Source: Chryseobacterium sp. SSA4.19
GTDB taxonomy: Bacteria > Bacteroidota > Bacteroidia > Flavobacteriales > Weeksellaceae
Assembly: GCF_022601875.1 (NCBI RefSeq)
Contig: NZ_JAKVIP010000026.1
Span: 4,639-62,890 of the forward strand
DNA length: 58,252 bases
Direction: 5' to 3'
The notes beneath the pieces were generated by a model that worked only from the letters and a program-made list of their open reading frames with translations, ran no database searches and was not told where the DNA came from. Made by a program: the position numbers and the translations under genes. Shown in pieces: positions 7,091-16,201 of this stretch (positions within the stretch are counted from its first letter, which is position 1; the number at the start of each line of letters is the position of its first letter).

Positions 7091-8314
7091 ATGTATTCAA
7101 TTATCGATATAGAAAGCAATGGTGCAGGTTACAGAAAAGAATGCATTATAGATATTGCTATTTACAGGTATGATGGTCAGAAGATTGTCGACCAGTTTAT
7201 CTCGCTGGTCAATCCTGAAAGTGATATTACTCCTTTTGTACAGAAGCTGACTAATATTACTCCTAAAATGGTTAAAACAGCTCCGAAGTTTCATGAAATA
7301 GCAAAAAGAGTGATTGAGATTACTGCCAATACCACTTTAGTAGGCCATAATATCGATTTTGATTACAGAATGCTGCGTCAGTCTTTTCAGCAGCTGGGAT
7401 ACGATTATAAAATCAATACTCTAGATACGATTCCTTTAGCAAAAAAACTGATTCCGGATGAGGTGAGCTACTCCCTTGGAAAATTGGTCAAATCTTTGGG
7501 AATTCCTCTTGTTAACCATCATAGAGCCGATGGCGATGCGCGGGCAACATTAGAGCTGTTCAAGCTTTTAATCTCTAAGGATACTGATAATGAGATTATT
7601 CAGAAACAACAGGAAGAATCCAGTGCGAAGACTTACATTAATAAAATCAGGGAATTGACTCAGGATCTCCCTAATGAGAAAGGATTTATTTATTTTCAGG
7701 ATGAAGTAGGGAGAATTATCTTTTCCGAGCACGTTCAGGATATCAATAAGTTTTCAAAAAAAGTTTTCAATTCCAAATCGGTAAAATGGGAAACTGTTCA
7801 GACGGGTGTAAAACAGATCAACTATGAGCTTACCGGGACTGATATTATTGCCAAGCTGATTTTAAATTCAAAAGGAATAAAAAAAAGGGAAGTGCTTCCG
7901 TTCGGACTTTATTACAGGAATAATAAATATCTCGTTGAGAAAAATAAGCTGAATAAAGATGAGCATCCGATTCTTAAATTCAGGTCCTTTACACAAGGTT
8001 CAAAAGCCGTTCAGTTTATCGGGAAACAGGAAGAATACAGTGATATTGAAATTTTTAAAAATAAAATTAATTTTAAAAAAAGAAATGAGTTTTGGCTGGG
8101 ACAGGGCAGGAGGCTTGGTGAAAAATTATTCTTAATTATCGAAAACGGCAAAGTAGTTTCTTATGGATTTTATGAACTTTTCACTCAGATCCAGACCTTG
8201 AGTAAATTGTCTAAATTAAAAATCGATTTGTTATTTCAATCATCTGATCTGAATAATGAGCTGCAGCTTGCTTTGCTTCGCGGCGATTTTGAAACGTTGC
8301 CTTTGCCAAAGTAA
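7091..8314 (+). CDS. DnaQ-like 3'-5' exonuclease with degenerate GIY-YIG-like C-terminal part
   Basis: Residues 1-170 are a DEDDh exonuclease of the DnaQ/PolC epsilon type. ExoI reads IDIESNG (Asp6, Glu8), ExoII reads GHNIDFDYRMLR, and ExoIII reads HHRADGDARAT with the His and Asp spaced as expected. From about residue 190 the sequence PNEKGFIYFQDEVGRIIF lines up with the start of UvrC/Cho-type GIY-YIG domains (PGVYYFxDxxGxxLYVG). A later segment, ELTGTDIIAKLILNSKGIKK, lines up with the conserved 'tGSExeALlLEsxlIKk' region. The YVG triplet and following lysine/arginine are replaced (FSE), so this half looks catalytically dead. DnaQ-GIY-YIG fusions are common in this phylum and act in DNA repair or proofreading. 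No nearby gene narrows the role. Confidence 0.85.
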   Translation: MYSIIDIESNGAGYRKECIIDIAIYRYDGQKIVDQFISLVNPESDITPFVQKLTNITPKMVKTAPKFHEIAKRVIEITANTTLVGHNIDFDYRMLRQSFQQLGYDYKINTLDTIPLAKKLIPDEVSYSLGKLVKSLGIPLVNHHRADGDARATLELFKLLISKDTDNEIIQKQQEESSAKTYINKIRELTQDLPNEKGFIYFQDEVGRIIFSEHVQDINKFSKKVFNSKSVKWETVQTGVKQINYELTGTDIIAKLILNSKGIKKREVLPFGLYYRNNKYLVEKNKLNKDEHPILKFRSFTQGSKAVQFIGKQEEYSDIEIFKNKINFKKRNEFWLGQGRRLGEKLFLIIENGKVVSYGFYELFTQIQTLSKLSKLKIDLLFQSSDLNNELQLALLRGDFETLPLPK

Positions 8315-8643
8315 CTCATCAATTTAGCATAACGATAAATAATTCATTAATGAAAGATCATTTTATTAGTAAAATGGATTGTAATTTAAAGAAATTGTGT
8401 TGATTGATTTTTGAAAAATGTGGATTATCATTGTTTTTATGGTAATATTGTCAGTAAATTTAATAATCGGTAAATTCTAAAATAGATGAAAATTAAAACT
8501 AATTTTAATTTTTAAACAGTTTTTTATTCTATGATGTGTTTCTTTTTAAGGATAATGTTCTATCTATTTGATTTTAAATTATAAGTAAATTCTCACTATA
8601 TTTGTAATTTCTTAATCAGAAGAAGAAGTTAATCCATTTACTT
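8315..8643. other. AT-rich intergenic region before lysA
   Basis: These 329 bases hold no long reading frame. Near the right end is the lysA -7 box. A 20-residue frame at 8418-8480 (plus) reads MWIIIVFMVILSVNLIIGKF and is entirely hydrophobic; it is described under findings and not called as a gene. No intrinsic terminator for the exonuclease gene is evident. The region is very AT-rich, which favours chance hydrophobic frames. Confidence 0.6.
8597..8604 (+). promoter_or_regulatory. -7 promoter box of lysA
   Basis: TATATTTG fits the Bacteroidota -7 consensus exactly, 39 bases before the lysA ATG. The only upstream TTTG is about 26 bases away, longer than the usual 19-21, so the -33 element is weak or different. 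Confidence 0.6.
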
Positions 8644-9843
8644 ATGAATTCACAAGATTTATTACAGATTGCCAATGAGTTTGGTACGCCGGTGTATGTT
8701 TATGATGCAGAATCTATTAAGACTCAATATGAAAAACTTACGTCTTCTTTTTTAAAACACACCAAGTTCTTTTATGCTGCAAAAGCACTGACCAATATCA
8801 ATATCTTAAAATATATTAAAAATCTGGGTGCTTCATTAGATTGTGTATCTATTAATGAAGTGAAATTAGGGCTGAAGGCAGGGTTTACCAAAGAAAAAAT
8901 ACTTTTCACTCCTAATTGTGTAGATCTGGCTGAAATTGAAAAGGCCATGATGCTGGGTGTGCATATTAATATTGATAATATTTCTATCCTGGAGCAGTTT
9001 GGAAACAAATACGGAAATACTTACCCGATTTTAGTAAGAATTAATCCGCATATTTTTGCAGGTGGGAACTATAAGATATCAACAGGTCACATCGATAGTA
9101 AATTTGGTATTTCCATTCATCAGGTACGTCATATCGAAAGAGTGATGAAAAGCACGAATCTAAATGTAGAAGGTCTTCACATGCACACGGGAAGTGAAAT
9201 TAAGGATCCTGACGTATTTCTGCAGGCTCTGGATATTATGCTTGAACTTGCCGAACATTTCCCGAATCTGAAATATCTGGATATGGGAAGCGGCTTCAAG
9301 ATTCCTTACCAGGACAGCGAGGAAGAAACCGATGTAAAAACACTGGGCAAAAAAGTAGAGAAAGTGATCTCCGAGTTTTCAAAATCAACAGGCAGAAAGT
9401 TTGAACTGTGGTTTGAACCGGGAAAATTTCTTGTCGGGAAAAGCGGTTACCTTCTTGTAAAAGCCAATGTTATCAAGCAGACAACGGCAACTGTTTTTGT
9501 CGGTGTAAATTCAGGGTTCAACCACCTGATCCGCCCGATGTTCTATGACTCTTACCATGCAATAGAAAATTTATCAAATCCGAAAGGTGCGGAAAGAATT
9601 TATACGGTGGTCGGGAATATTTGTGAAACGGATACTTTTGCCTGGGACAGAAAACTGAATGAAGTCAGGGAAGGGGATATCCTGGTATTCCATAATGCAG
9701 GAGCCTATGGATTTGAAATGAGTTCCAACTTTAACTCCCGCCTAAAGCCTGCTGAAGTTATGTTTTTAGACGGAAAGGCACATCTGATCCGCAAAAGGGA
9801 TGAGTTTGAAGACCTCTTAAGAAACCAAATTGAAATATTGTAG
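8644..9843 (+). CDS. lysA: Diaminopimelate decarboxylase
   Basis: A PLP enzyme of fold type III (alanine racemase-like barrel). It removes CO2 from meso-diaminopimelate to give lysine, the last step of the pathway. The PLP lysine is Lys47 in FFYAAKALTN. LDCVSINEVKLG, LHMHTGSEIKD, YLDMGSGFKIPY and GNICETDTFAWDR are all typical motifs; the last carries the substrate-binding Cys from the partner subunit of the dimer. The length of 399 residues is normal. It is monocistronic: its own promoter lies upstream and a strong terminator follows 67 bases after the stop. No other lysine genes are nearby. Confidence 0.95.
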   Translation: MNSQDLLQIANEFGTPVYVYDAESIKTQYEKLTSSFLKHTKFFYAAKALTNINILKYIKNLGASLDCVSINEVKLGLKAGFTKEKILFTPNCVDLAEIEKAMMLGVHINIDNISILEQFGNKYGNTYPILVRINPHIFAGGNYKISTGHIDSKFGISIHQVRHIERVMKSTNLNVEGLHMHTGSEIKDPDVFLQALDIMLELAEHFPNLKYLDMGSGFKIPYQDSEEETDVKTLGKKVEKVISEFSKSTGRKFELWFEPGKFLVGKSGYLLVKANVIKQTTATVFVGVNSGFNHLIRPMFYDSYHAIENLSNPKGAERIYTVVGNICETDTFAWDRKLNEVREGDILVFHNAGAYGFEMSSNFNSRLKPAEVMFLDGKAHLIRKRDEFEDLLRNQIEIL

Positions 9844-9909
9844 GCTTTCATGAAAAAGTTTAATCTGTCAAAAAAACAGATTCAAATCTGATAATGAATC
9901 AATAAATAT

Positions 9910-9943
9910 AAAGGCTTTGCATACATTATGCAAAGCCTTTTTT
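9910..9943 (+). terminator. Intrinsic terminator of lysA
   Basis: A perfect 14-base stem (AAAGGCTTTGCATA/TATGCAAAGCCTTT) with a 3-base loop ends in a T run on the plus strand. It is the strongest terminator in the window. The symmetric arms would also work on the minus strand, but no minus-strand gene ends here. Confidence 0.95.
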
Positions 9944-10090
9944 ATATAAACTTTAATCTTCGGAATCTTCAAAACGGTTATTATTCCATAACTTTAAATA
10001 ATGGCATAATGTTTACAGGCTTAAATGTTTATGCCGTTTCAGATTTAATCCATAATTACCAATACAAAATCAATATCAAAAATATTAAAT

Positions 10091-11824
10091 ATGGCCAAGA
10101 ATATAGCAGAGCAGATTGTAGAGATGCTCGAAAACGCAAATGTAAAAAGGATCTACGCCGTAACCGGTGACAGTCTCAACCATCTCAATATGGCGGTTAA
10201 AAAAAGCAGCATTGAATGGATTCATGTAAGGCATGAAGAAGTCGGAGCCTATGCTGCTGCTGCAGAAGCAGAGCTCGACGGGTTTGCCGTATGTGCGGGG
10301 AGCTGCGGTCCTGGACATGTTCACCTCATCAACGGCGTGTATGAAGCACACCGGTCGCATATTCCCATGCTCGTGATTGCTTCTACGATTCCAAGTGAAG
10401 AAATGGGAATGGATTATTTTCAGGAAACCAATACCATAAAACTGTTTGATGACTGCAGTTATTACAATCAGATGATCACAAGGCCGGAGCAGGTTCAGAG
10501 AACCGTACAGACGGCAATTCAGCATGCGATTTCCAAAAAAGGAGTTGCTGTTATTGGTCTTCCGGGTGATGTCTCGGAACTGGATGCAGAAGAAGCGATA
10601 ACTTCCAATAAAGTTTTTAAAACCAATCCGGTGATCCGCCCTTCTGATGAAGAGCTGAGAAGCCTGGCTGATCTGATCAATGAAAGCGGAAAAGTAACCA
10701 TCTACTGTGGTATAGGTGCAGAGAAAGCCAGCGCAGAAGTCATAGAGTTGTCAAAATATTTAAAAGCTCCGGTAGGATATTCGTTCAGAGGTAAAATGGC
10801 TATCCAGCCAAACAATCCTAATGAAGTCGGCTTAACCGGGCTTTTGGGTCTTCCTTCTGCCTACCATGCCATGCACGAAGCAGATTTGTTGCTTCTCTTG
10901 GGAACAGATTTTCCGTATCAGAAATTCATGCCTGTAAAAAATAAGATTGTACAGATTGATGCAAATCCGGAAAGGCTGGGAAGAAGAGCAAAACTGGAAC
11001 TTGGGCTAGCGGGTGATGTGAAGGAGACTATAAAAGCGTTGCTGCCTCTTTTAAAAGAAAAAACGGACGTTGATTTTCTAAATCAGCAGCTGGAGTTCTA
11101 TGAGAAAGTAAAAGAAGACCAGTTAACTTATGTGAAAGATTTCGGAAAAGAAAATGAGATCCAGCCGGAATTTGTAACCTATACTTTAGATAAGCTGGCA
11201 AAGCACGATGCTGTGTTTACTGTTGATACAGGGATGTGCTGTGTTTGGGGCGCAAGATATATTACAGGGACGGGAGAGCGGAAAATGCTTGGCTCCTTCA
11301 ATCATGGATCAATGGCCAACGCGATGCCGATGGCTATAGGTGCGGCCCTCGCCCATCCCGGCAGACAGGTAATTGCGCTTTGTGGTGACGGTGGTCTATC
11401 AATGCTGCTGGGGGATATGGCGACCATTTTTCAATATAAACTTCCGGTGAAACTGATTGTTTTTAATAACAGGTCTTTAGGGATGGTAAAGCTGGAAATG
11501 GAAGTCGGAGGAATGCCTGATAATGAAACGGACATGATTAATCCTGATTTTTCTAAAATTGCCCAGGTGATGGGGTATCCCGGAAAAAATGTAACCCGGC
11601 CGGAAGAGGTGGAAAATGCGATTAAAGAATGCCTTGATCATGATGGTCCTTACCTGTTAAATATTTTTACCAATCCGAATGCCTTAGCGCTGCCTCCAAA
11701 AGTGGAACTTGATCAGGTGCTGGGAATGACAAAATCTATGGCGCGGTTGATGCTCGGAGGAAAAATGGAGGAAGCCCTGGATACTGTAAAAAGCAACTAT
11801 AAACACATTAAAGGATTATTATAA
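10091..11824 (+). CDS. poxB: Pyruvate dehydrogenase (quinone) / pyruvate oxidase
   Basis: A ThDP-dependent enzyme of the acetolactate synthase/pyruvate oxidase family, 577 residues. KRIYAVTGDSLNHL, RHEEVGAYAAAAEAE (catalytic Glu50), CAGSCGPGHVHLINGVYEAH and the ThDP site GDGGLSMLLGDM..FNN closely follow E. coli PoxB as I recall it. PoxB decarboxylates pyruvate to acetate and CO2 and passes electrons through FAD to membrane quinone. The C-terminus ends in a lysine-rich amphipathic stretch, consistent with lipid binding. It overlaps the next gene at TAATG, so translation is coupled to an MFS transporter. Direct pyruvate or acetate exchange by that partner is only a guess. Confidence 0.9.
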   Translation: MAKNIAEQIVEMLENANVKRIYAVTGDSLNHLNMAVKKSSIEWIHVRHEEVGAYAAAAEAELDGFAVCAGSCGPGHVHLINGVYEAHRSHIPMLVIASTIPSEEMGMDYFQETNTIKLFDDCSYYNQMITRPEQVQRTVQTAIQHAISKKGVAVIGLPGDVSELDAEEAITSNKVFKTNPVIRPSDEELRSLADLINESGKVTIYCGIGAEKASAEVIELSKYLKAPVGYSFRGKMAIQPNNPNEVGLTGLLGLPSAYHAMHEADLLLLLGTDFPYQKFMPVKNKIVQIDANPERLGRRAKLELGLAGDVKETIKALLPLLKEKTDVDFLNQQLEFYEKVKEDQLTYVKDFGKENEIQPEFVTYTLDKLAKHDAVFTVDTGMCCVWGARYITGTGERKMLGSFNHGSMANAMPMAIGAALAHPGRQVIALCGDGGLSMLLGDMATIFQYKLPVKLIVFNNRSLGMVKLEMEVGGMPDNETDMINPDFSKIAQVMGYPGKNVTRPEEVENAIKECLDHDGPYLLNIFTNPNALALPPKVELDQVLGMTKSMARLMLGGKMEEALDTVKSNYKHIKGLL

Positions 11825-13068
11825 TGACTGGCTCTTTAAAGCGGCTTTATGTAATTGCCTGGATTTTCGGACTTGTTTTTTATTTTCTGGATTATATAAT
11901 AAGGTCTGCTCCGGCTGTGATGATCTCCGAATTGGTTAATAATTTCAATACTACTGAGCTGAAATTAATCAGTATGGTCGGCACGTATTATTATACCTAC
12001 TCCACCTGTAGTTTAATTGCCGGTATAGCCTTGGATAAATTCGGGAGTAAAAATTCTCTCTTTATCGGAACCTTGATTTTAGGAATAGGATGCCTTTTAT
12101 TTTTAATCTCAAGCCAGTTTGCGGGAATTGCCGGCAGGTTGCTTCAGGGAGCAGGATGCGCATTTGCATTTCCGGGATGTGTATATCTGGCAAGTAAAGG
12201 ATTTTCATCTAAATCCCTGGCAACAGCTATCGGTGTCACACAATGTATAGGAATGTTGGGAGGTACGGCAGGACAGTTTATTGTCGGGCCATGGGTGGAA
12301 CAGGGAGTGAATATAGATTCTTTCTGGTTGTGGTCAGGGGTGGCAACTGTTGTTACGGCATTCTGTCTGTTTTTTGTCATTCCGAAAGAAGGAAAAACTA
12401 AGGAACCCTCTGCGAATGGTTTGAAAGCTGTCGGTTACCTTGAGCCCTATAAAATTGTTTTTAAAAATCCGCAATCGTGGCTGTGCGGAATCATTTCCGG
12501 ATTGCTGTTTGCGCCTACTACGATTTTTGCTATGACCTGGGCAGTTGCTTTTTTTGAAAAAGATAAACAGTTTGCTTTTCATGATGCCGCGGTGACAAGT
12601 GCGATGGTCGCTTTCGGTTGGGTATTCGGATGTCCGCTTTTGGGATTTATCACCGATAAAATCGGCAGACGGAAGCCTGTTCTTACAGGCGGGGCAGTTC
12701 TGATGATTCTCAGTCTGCTCCAACTGGTTTTCCTCCCGGAATTATATTCTGCTAAAATAAGCATGTTTATTCTTGGATTAGGCTCCGGTGCTGCAATGAT
12801 CCCTTATTCGGTTATCAAGGAAGCTAATCCGGATTTCGTGAAAGGAAGTGCAACGGGAGCTATTAATTTTATAACTTTCGGGGTTACTACTTTACTGAGT
12901 CCAGTGTTTAGCAGGTGGTTTGGAAAAAGCCTAGGAACTTTACCCGGTCCTGAACATTTTCAAAACTCTGTTTTATTCTGGATTGGCGGAATAAGTCTGG
13001 CCATTCTGATCTCATTGATGCTTAAAGAAACCGGAAGTAGGATTTCCAAAATATCTTTACAAAGTTAA
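11824..13068 (+). CDS. MFS transporter, poxB-linked
   Basis: A 414-residue major facilitator protein with about 12 membrane segments. The loop motif between segments 2 and 3 is ALDKFGSKN, the second-half equivalent is FITDKIGRRKP, and a GRLLQGAGCAFAFPGC motif lies in segment 4. The ATG overlaps the last base of the poxB stop codon, so the two are co-translated. The substrate cannot be read from the sequence; the coupling to poxB suggests a carboxylate or sugar acid used in pyruvate metabolism. No terminator is evident after it. Confidence 0.85.
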   Translation: MTGSLKRLYVIAWIFGLVFYFLDYIIRSAPAVMISELVNNFNTTELKLISMVGTYYYTYSTCSLIAGIALDKFGSKNSLFIGTLILGIGCLLFLISSQFAGIAGRLLQGAGCAFAFPGCVYLASKGFSSKSLATAIGVTQCIGMLGGTAGQFIVGPWVEQGVNIDSFWLWSGVATVVTAFCLFFVIPKEGKTKEPSANGLKAVGYLEPYKIVFKNPQSWLCGIISGLLFAPTTIFAMTWAVAFFEKDKQFAFHDAAVTSAMVAFGWVFGCPLLGFITDKIGRRKPVLTGGAVLMILSLLQLVFLPELYSAKISMFILGLGSGAAMIPYSVIKEANPDFVKGSATGAINFITFGVTTLLSPVFSRWFGKSLGTLPGPEHFQNSVLFWIGGISLAILISLMLKETGSRISKISLQS

Positions 13069-13283
13069 AGGTTAACTTAAAAGGTAAAGTTCAAAATATA
13101 TAACTGGACTTCTTCTTTTACTGTGATATTTATGATAAAAACGGTAGCCATATAACTGTGAGTTCAAAGATTAAAATAAATTAAAGTATTATCAGCTGCT
13201 GCAGAATATAAATAATTCAATTGATAAAGAAAACGAGGATTAATTTGTAATCGCTATTTGATATTTAATTAAAATCAAGCTCC

Positions 13284-13314
13284 TGCCATTCTGTCACAAT
13301 ATTTTGTATCTTTG
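13284..13314 (+). promoter_or_regulatory. Promoter region of the miaB cluster
   Basis: TATCTTTG at 13307-13314 is an exact Bacteroidota -7 box. The -33 position is not TTTG but is occupied by TGCCATTCTGTCA (13284-13296), two TGYCA half-sites in direct orientation three bases apart, which may be an activator or alternative sigma site. Transcription would start near 13321, leaving a leader of about 80 bases to miaB. The rest of the 335-base gap from 13069 shows no gene; a TTAACTT-type inverted repeat follows the MFS stop but lacks a T run. Confidence 0.6.
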
Positions 13315-13403
13315 CACATTCAATCAGCTTAAAGTGTAATGTTCAGATTTAAAACTGTAGGCAAATGCCTTAAACCTTAGACTTTAACTTAAAAAAGACT
13401 ATC

Positions 13404-14840
13404 GTGCAGGAGAAATATATAGACGAAACAAAACAGGGAGAGGCTTTTGCCATTGCAGAAAGAGAAGGAAACTCTAAGAAATTATTCTTGGAGAGTTATG
13501 GCTGCCAGATGAACTTTTCTGACTCCGAAATTGTAGCCTCAATTCTTAATGAGCAGGGATACAATACAACACTTAAAATAGAAGAAGCAGATCTTATTCT
13601 TTTAAATACATGTTCCATTCGGGAAAAAGCTGAACAGACCGTAAGAATGCGTCTTTCCCAGTTTAAAAACCTGAAAAAAGAAAAGCCCAGCATGACGGTT
13701 GGAGTTCTTGGCTGTATGGCTGAAAGGCTGAAAACCAAATTTCTGGAAGAAGAGCAATTGGTTGATTTGGTAGTCGGCCCTGATGCTTACAGGGATCTTC
13801 CGAATCTTTTAAAGGAAACTGAGGATGGAAGAGATGCTATCAATGTAATTCTTTCAAAAGAAGAAACTTATGCAGATATTAATCCGGTCCGTTTGGGAGG
13901 AAATGGTGTTACTGCTTTCGTAACCATTACCAGAGGTTGCGACAATATGTGCACATTCTGTGTGGTTCCCTTTACCAGAGGCCGGGAAAGAAGCCGTGAT
14001 CCTCATTCAATTTTAGAAGAGTGTAAAGATCTTTGGAACAGTGGATATAAAGAGATTACCCTTTTGGGGCAAAACGTTGATTCTTATCTCTGGTATGGCG
14101 GAGGTCCGAAAAAGGATTTTGTGAAAGCTTCAGAAATGCAGCAGGCTACTGCTGTCAATTTCGCTCAGCTGCTTGACCTTGTTGCGAAGGCTGTTCCTCA
14201 AATGAGAATCAGGTTCTCAACTTCCAACCCTCAGGATATGAATCTGGATGTATTCAGAATGATTGCAAAGCATGATAATATCTGTAAATATGTTCATTTA
14301 CCGGTTCAGAGCGGAAGCAATAAAATGTTGGAAGCCATGAACAGGCAACATACTCGCGAGGAATATCTGGACCTTATCAGAAAGGCGAAAGAAATTGTTC
14401 CCGAAATTGCATTTTCTCAGGATATGATCATTGGATTCTGTAATGAAACCGAAGAAGATCACCAGGATACCTTGAGCTTAATGAAAGAGGTGGAGTATGA
14501 TTACGGTTATATGTTTGCCTATTCGGAAAGGCCCGGTACGCCTGCCCACAAGAAAATGGAAGATAATATTCCTGCGGATGTTAAGCAAAGGCGTTTAGCG
14601 GAAGTAATTGCTTTACAGGGAGAATTATCCAGAAGCCGGATGAAATCCTATGTAGGGAAAACCCATCAGGTTTTAATTGAAGGAATTTCCAAGAAAAATA
14701 AAAACCAGTGGAAGGGAAGGAATTCCCAAAATGCCGTATGTGTATTTGACATGCTGGAAGGCCAGAAAATTGGTGACATTGTGGATGTTTTTGTATTTGA
14801 TAATACACAGGGCACACTTTTAGGGGAAACAGTGAGTTAA
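13404..14840 (+). CDS. miaB: tRNA-2-methylthio-N6-dimethylallyladenosine synthase
   Basis: A radical SAM methylthiotransferase that adds a methylthio group to i6A37 of tRNAs. The N-terminal UPF0004 domain has FLESYGCQMNFSDSE, NTCSIREKA and GCMAERL, whose cysteines bind the auxiliary cluster. The radical SAM motif is C179-xxx-C183-xx-C186 (RGCDNMCTFCVVPFTRG). A TRAM domain (residues ~410-478) closes the protein. The length of 478 residues is normal. The start is GTG at 13404; no earlier in-frame ATG is near. In Bacteroidota miaB is commonly followed by a sigma-54 activator and lptE, and both occur downstream here after two extra genes. Confidence 0.95.
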   Translation: MQEKYIDETKQGEAFAIAEREGNSKKLFLESYGCQMNFSDSEIVASILNEQGYNTTLKIEEADLILLNTCSIREKAEQTVRMRLSQFKNLKKEKPSMTVGVLGCMAERLKTKFLEEEQLVDLVVGPDAYRDLPNLLKETEDGRDAINVILSKEETYADINPVRLGGNGVTAFVTITRGCDNMCTFCVVPFTRGRERSRDPHSILEECKDLWNSGYKEITLLGQNVDSYLWYGGGPKKDFVKASEMQQATAVNFAQLLDLVAKAVPQMRIRFSTSNPQDMNLDVFRMIAKHDNICKYVHLPVQSGSNKMLEAMNRQHTREEYLDLIRKAKEIVPEIAFSQDMIIGFCNETEEDHQDTLSLMKEVEYDYGYMFAYSERPGTPAHKKMEDNIPADVKQRRLAEVIALQGELSRSRMKSYVGKTHQVLIEGISKKNKNQWKGRNSQNAVCVFDMLEGQKIGDIVDVFVFDNTQGTLLGETVS

Positions 14841-14881
14841 TTAGGGCTTCTACCTTTGTTGTAATAAGTACATTAAATAAA

Positions 14882-15391
14882 ATGAAAAGCGTATTTCTGC
14901 TGGTATTATTGATTCCTCTTATAATCGGTTGTCAAACGGAAAGAAAGATATCAAAGTATCCTTCTCATGTGGGAAATATAGAATTTGACAATAAACAGGA
15001 TGACCCGCATTTTAAAAAATGTAGCAATAATGAAAGAAGAGTTTTTCAGTATTATAATGATTCGAAAGGTTTTCAATTTGAAGGTGAAAAAATTAGAATA
15101 GAAAATGGAATTCAGGCATTGAATCTGTCTGAAGATAAAAATTCAAATGGTTATATTACAATCAGATTTGTAGTGAATTGTGAAGGGAGAACAGGGATGT
15201 TTAGGGTTCAGCAAATGGATGAAAATTATATCGCAAAAAAATTTAACCAAAAAATAGTAAACCAATTACTTTTATTCACAAAAGATCTGGAAGGGTGGGT
15301 TCCTAAAAAAATTGAAAAGGAAAAAGTAGATTATTATCAATATGTAACCTATAAAATTGAGAATGGAAAAGTTTCAGAAATATTGCCTTAG
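14882..15391 (+). CDS. Lipoprotein with TonB-C-like fold
   Basis: The 169-residue protein has a lipoprotein signal peptide with lipobox LIIGC (Cys17). The segment NGYITIRFVVNCEGRTGMFRVQQMD, followed by a helix and GWVPKKIEKEKVDYYQYVTYKI, resembles the TonB C-terminal fold seen in many small Bacteroidota envelope proteins (pattern 'GxxxVrFvVxxdG ... W.Pa'). It is not an energy transducer, because it has no TM anchor or proline linker. It overlaps the next gene and is more AT-rich than miaB. Function unknown. Confidence 0.7.
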   Translation: MKSVFLLVLLIPLIIGCQTERKISKYPSHVGNIEFDNKQDDPHFKKCSNNERRVFQYYNDSKGFQFEGEKIRIENGIQALNLSEDKNSNGYITIRFVVNCEGRTGMFRVQQMDENYIAKKFNQKIVNQLLLFTKDLEGWVPKKIEKEKVDYYQYVTYKIENGKVSEILP

Positions 15392-16163
15392 TCTTCTTAT
15401 ACTTGTAGTTTACACGAATCTGCAATCACAGGTTAATTGTAATGCAATAGAGGGTGACGATTGCAAAGAGGCTTGTGAAATTTACAATTATTGGGGTGAA
15501 TATCAGGGATTGCAGGAATCTCAGGAAGGTCTGGATAAAGCCATTCAGCTATGTCCGAATTTCTCAAATACATATATGGAAAAAGCAGTTCCATATTTGA
15601 AAAGAGGAGATTTTATTACATGGAAAATTCTCATCGATAAGGCTGTACAGCTTGAGCCAAGTAAGCATTTGGGCTATAGAGGCTGGTGTAAATATCAGTT
15701 TCTCAGAGATTACAAAGGTGCCATTGCCGATATCGAGGCGTTAGAAAAAATTTATCCCACAGGTTATTTAGGATATTCTGCAAATGGTGATTATGAGCTG
15801 CATATTGCAAAAGCAATCTGTTATTCAGCTTTAGGTCAAAAAGAAAAGGCAATCTCAATTATAGAAAACCAACTGGCAAAAAAAGATCATAATATTGGTT
15901 TTTACGATTATTATCAGCTTGGTGTTACTTATTTTGAAGTCGGAAAATATGATAAGGCTTTAGAAAATTTTGAAAAGCAAAGTAAGCAGGATGATTTTGC
16001 CGAAAATATATATTTTAAAAGTAAAGTTGCAAAAATAAGAAACAAAGATTATTTAGATTTAAAGAAGATGGCTTTGAAACGCTATGATGAGGGTAAAACC
16101 ATGAACGATGGTTATACACATCATTTCAACAAAGTGTACAGGTCGCAAATTGCAGCGTTGTAA
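15363..16163 (+). CDS. Secreted TPR protein
   Basis: An ATG at 15363 begins a signal peptide (MEKFQKYCLSLLILVVYTN, cleavage near SQ). A TTG two codons earlier is possible but less likely. The mature part consists of TPR-like helix pairs, for example GLDKAIQLCPNFSNTYMEKAVPYLKRGD, KAICYSALGQKEKAISIIENQLAK and YYQLGVTYFEVGKYDKALENFEKQ. The last two follow the TPR pattern closely. The gene overlaps the lipoprotein gene by 29 bases in another frame, so the two are translationally coupled and probably act together in the envelope. No enzymatic motif is visible. Confidence 0.8.
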   Translation: MEKFQKYCLSLLILVVYTNLQSQVNCNAIEGDDCKEACEIYNYWGEYQGLQESQEGLDKAIQLCPNFSNTYMEKAVPYLKRGDFITWKILIDKAVQLEPSKHLGYRGWCKYQFLRDYKGAIADIEALEKIYPTGYLGYSANGDYELHIAKAICYSALGQKEKAISIIENQLAKKDHNIGFYDYYQLGVTYFEVGKYDKALENFEKQSKQDDFAENIYFKSKVAKIRNKDYLDLKKMALKRYDEGKTMNDGYTHHFNKVYRSQIAAL

Positions 16164-16201
16164 ACTTTAATTATTTAAATTTTTAATCTTAAATCAAAAA
16201 A

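Noticed and set aside
9928..10170. 80-residue plus-strand frame before poxB
   Set aside because: It begins inside the lysA terminator and runs out of frame into the start of poxB, so it is not a gene.
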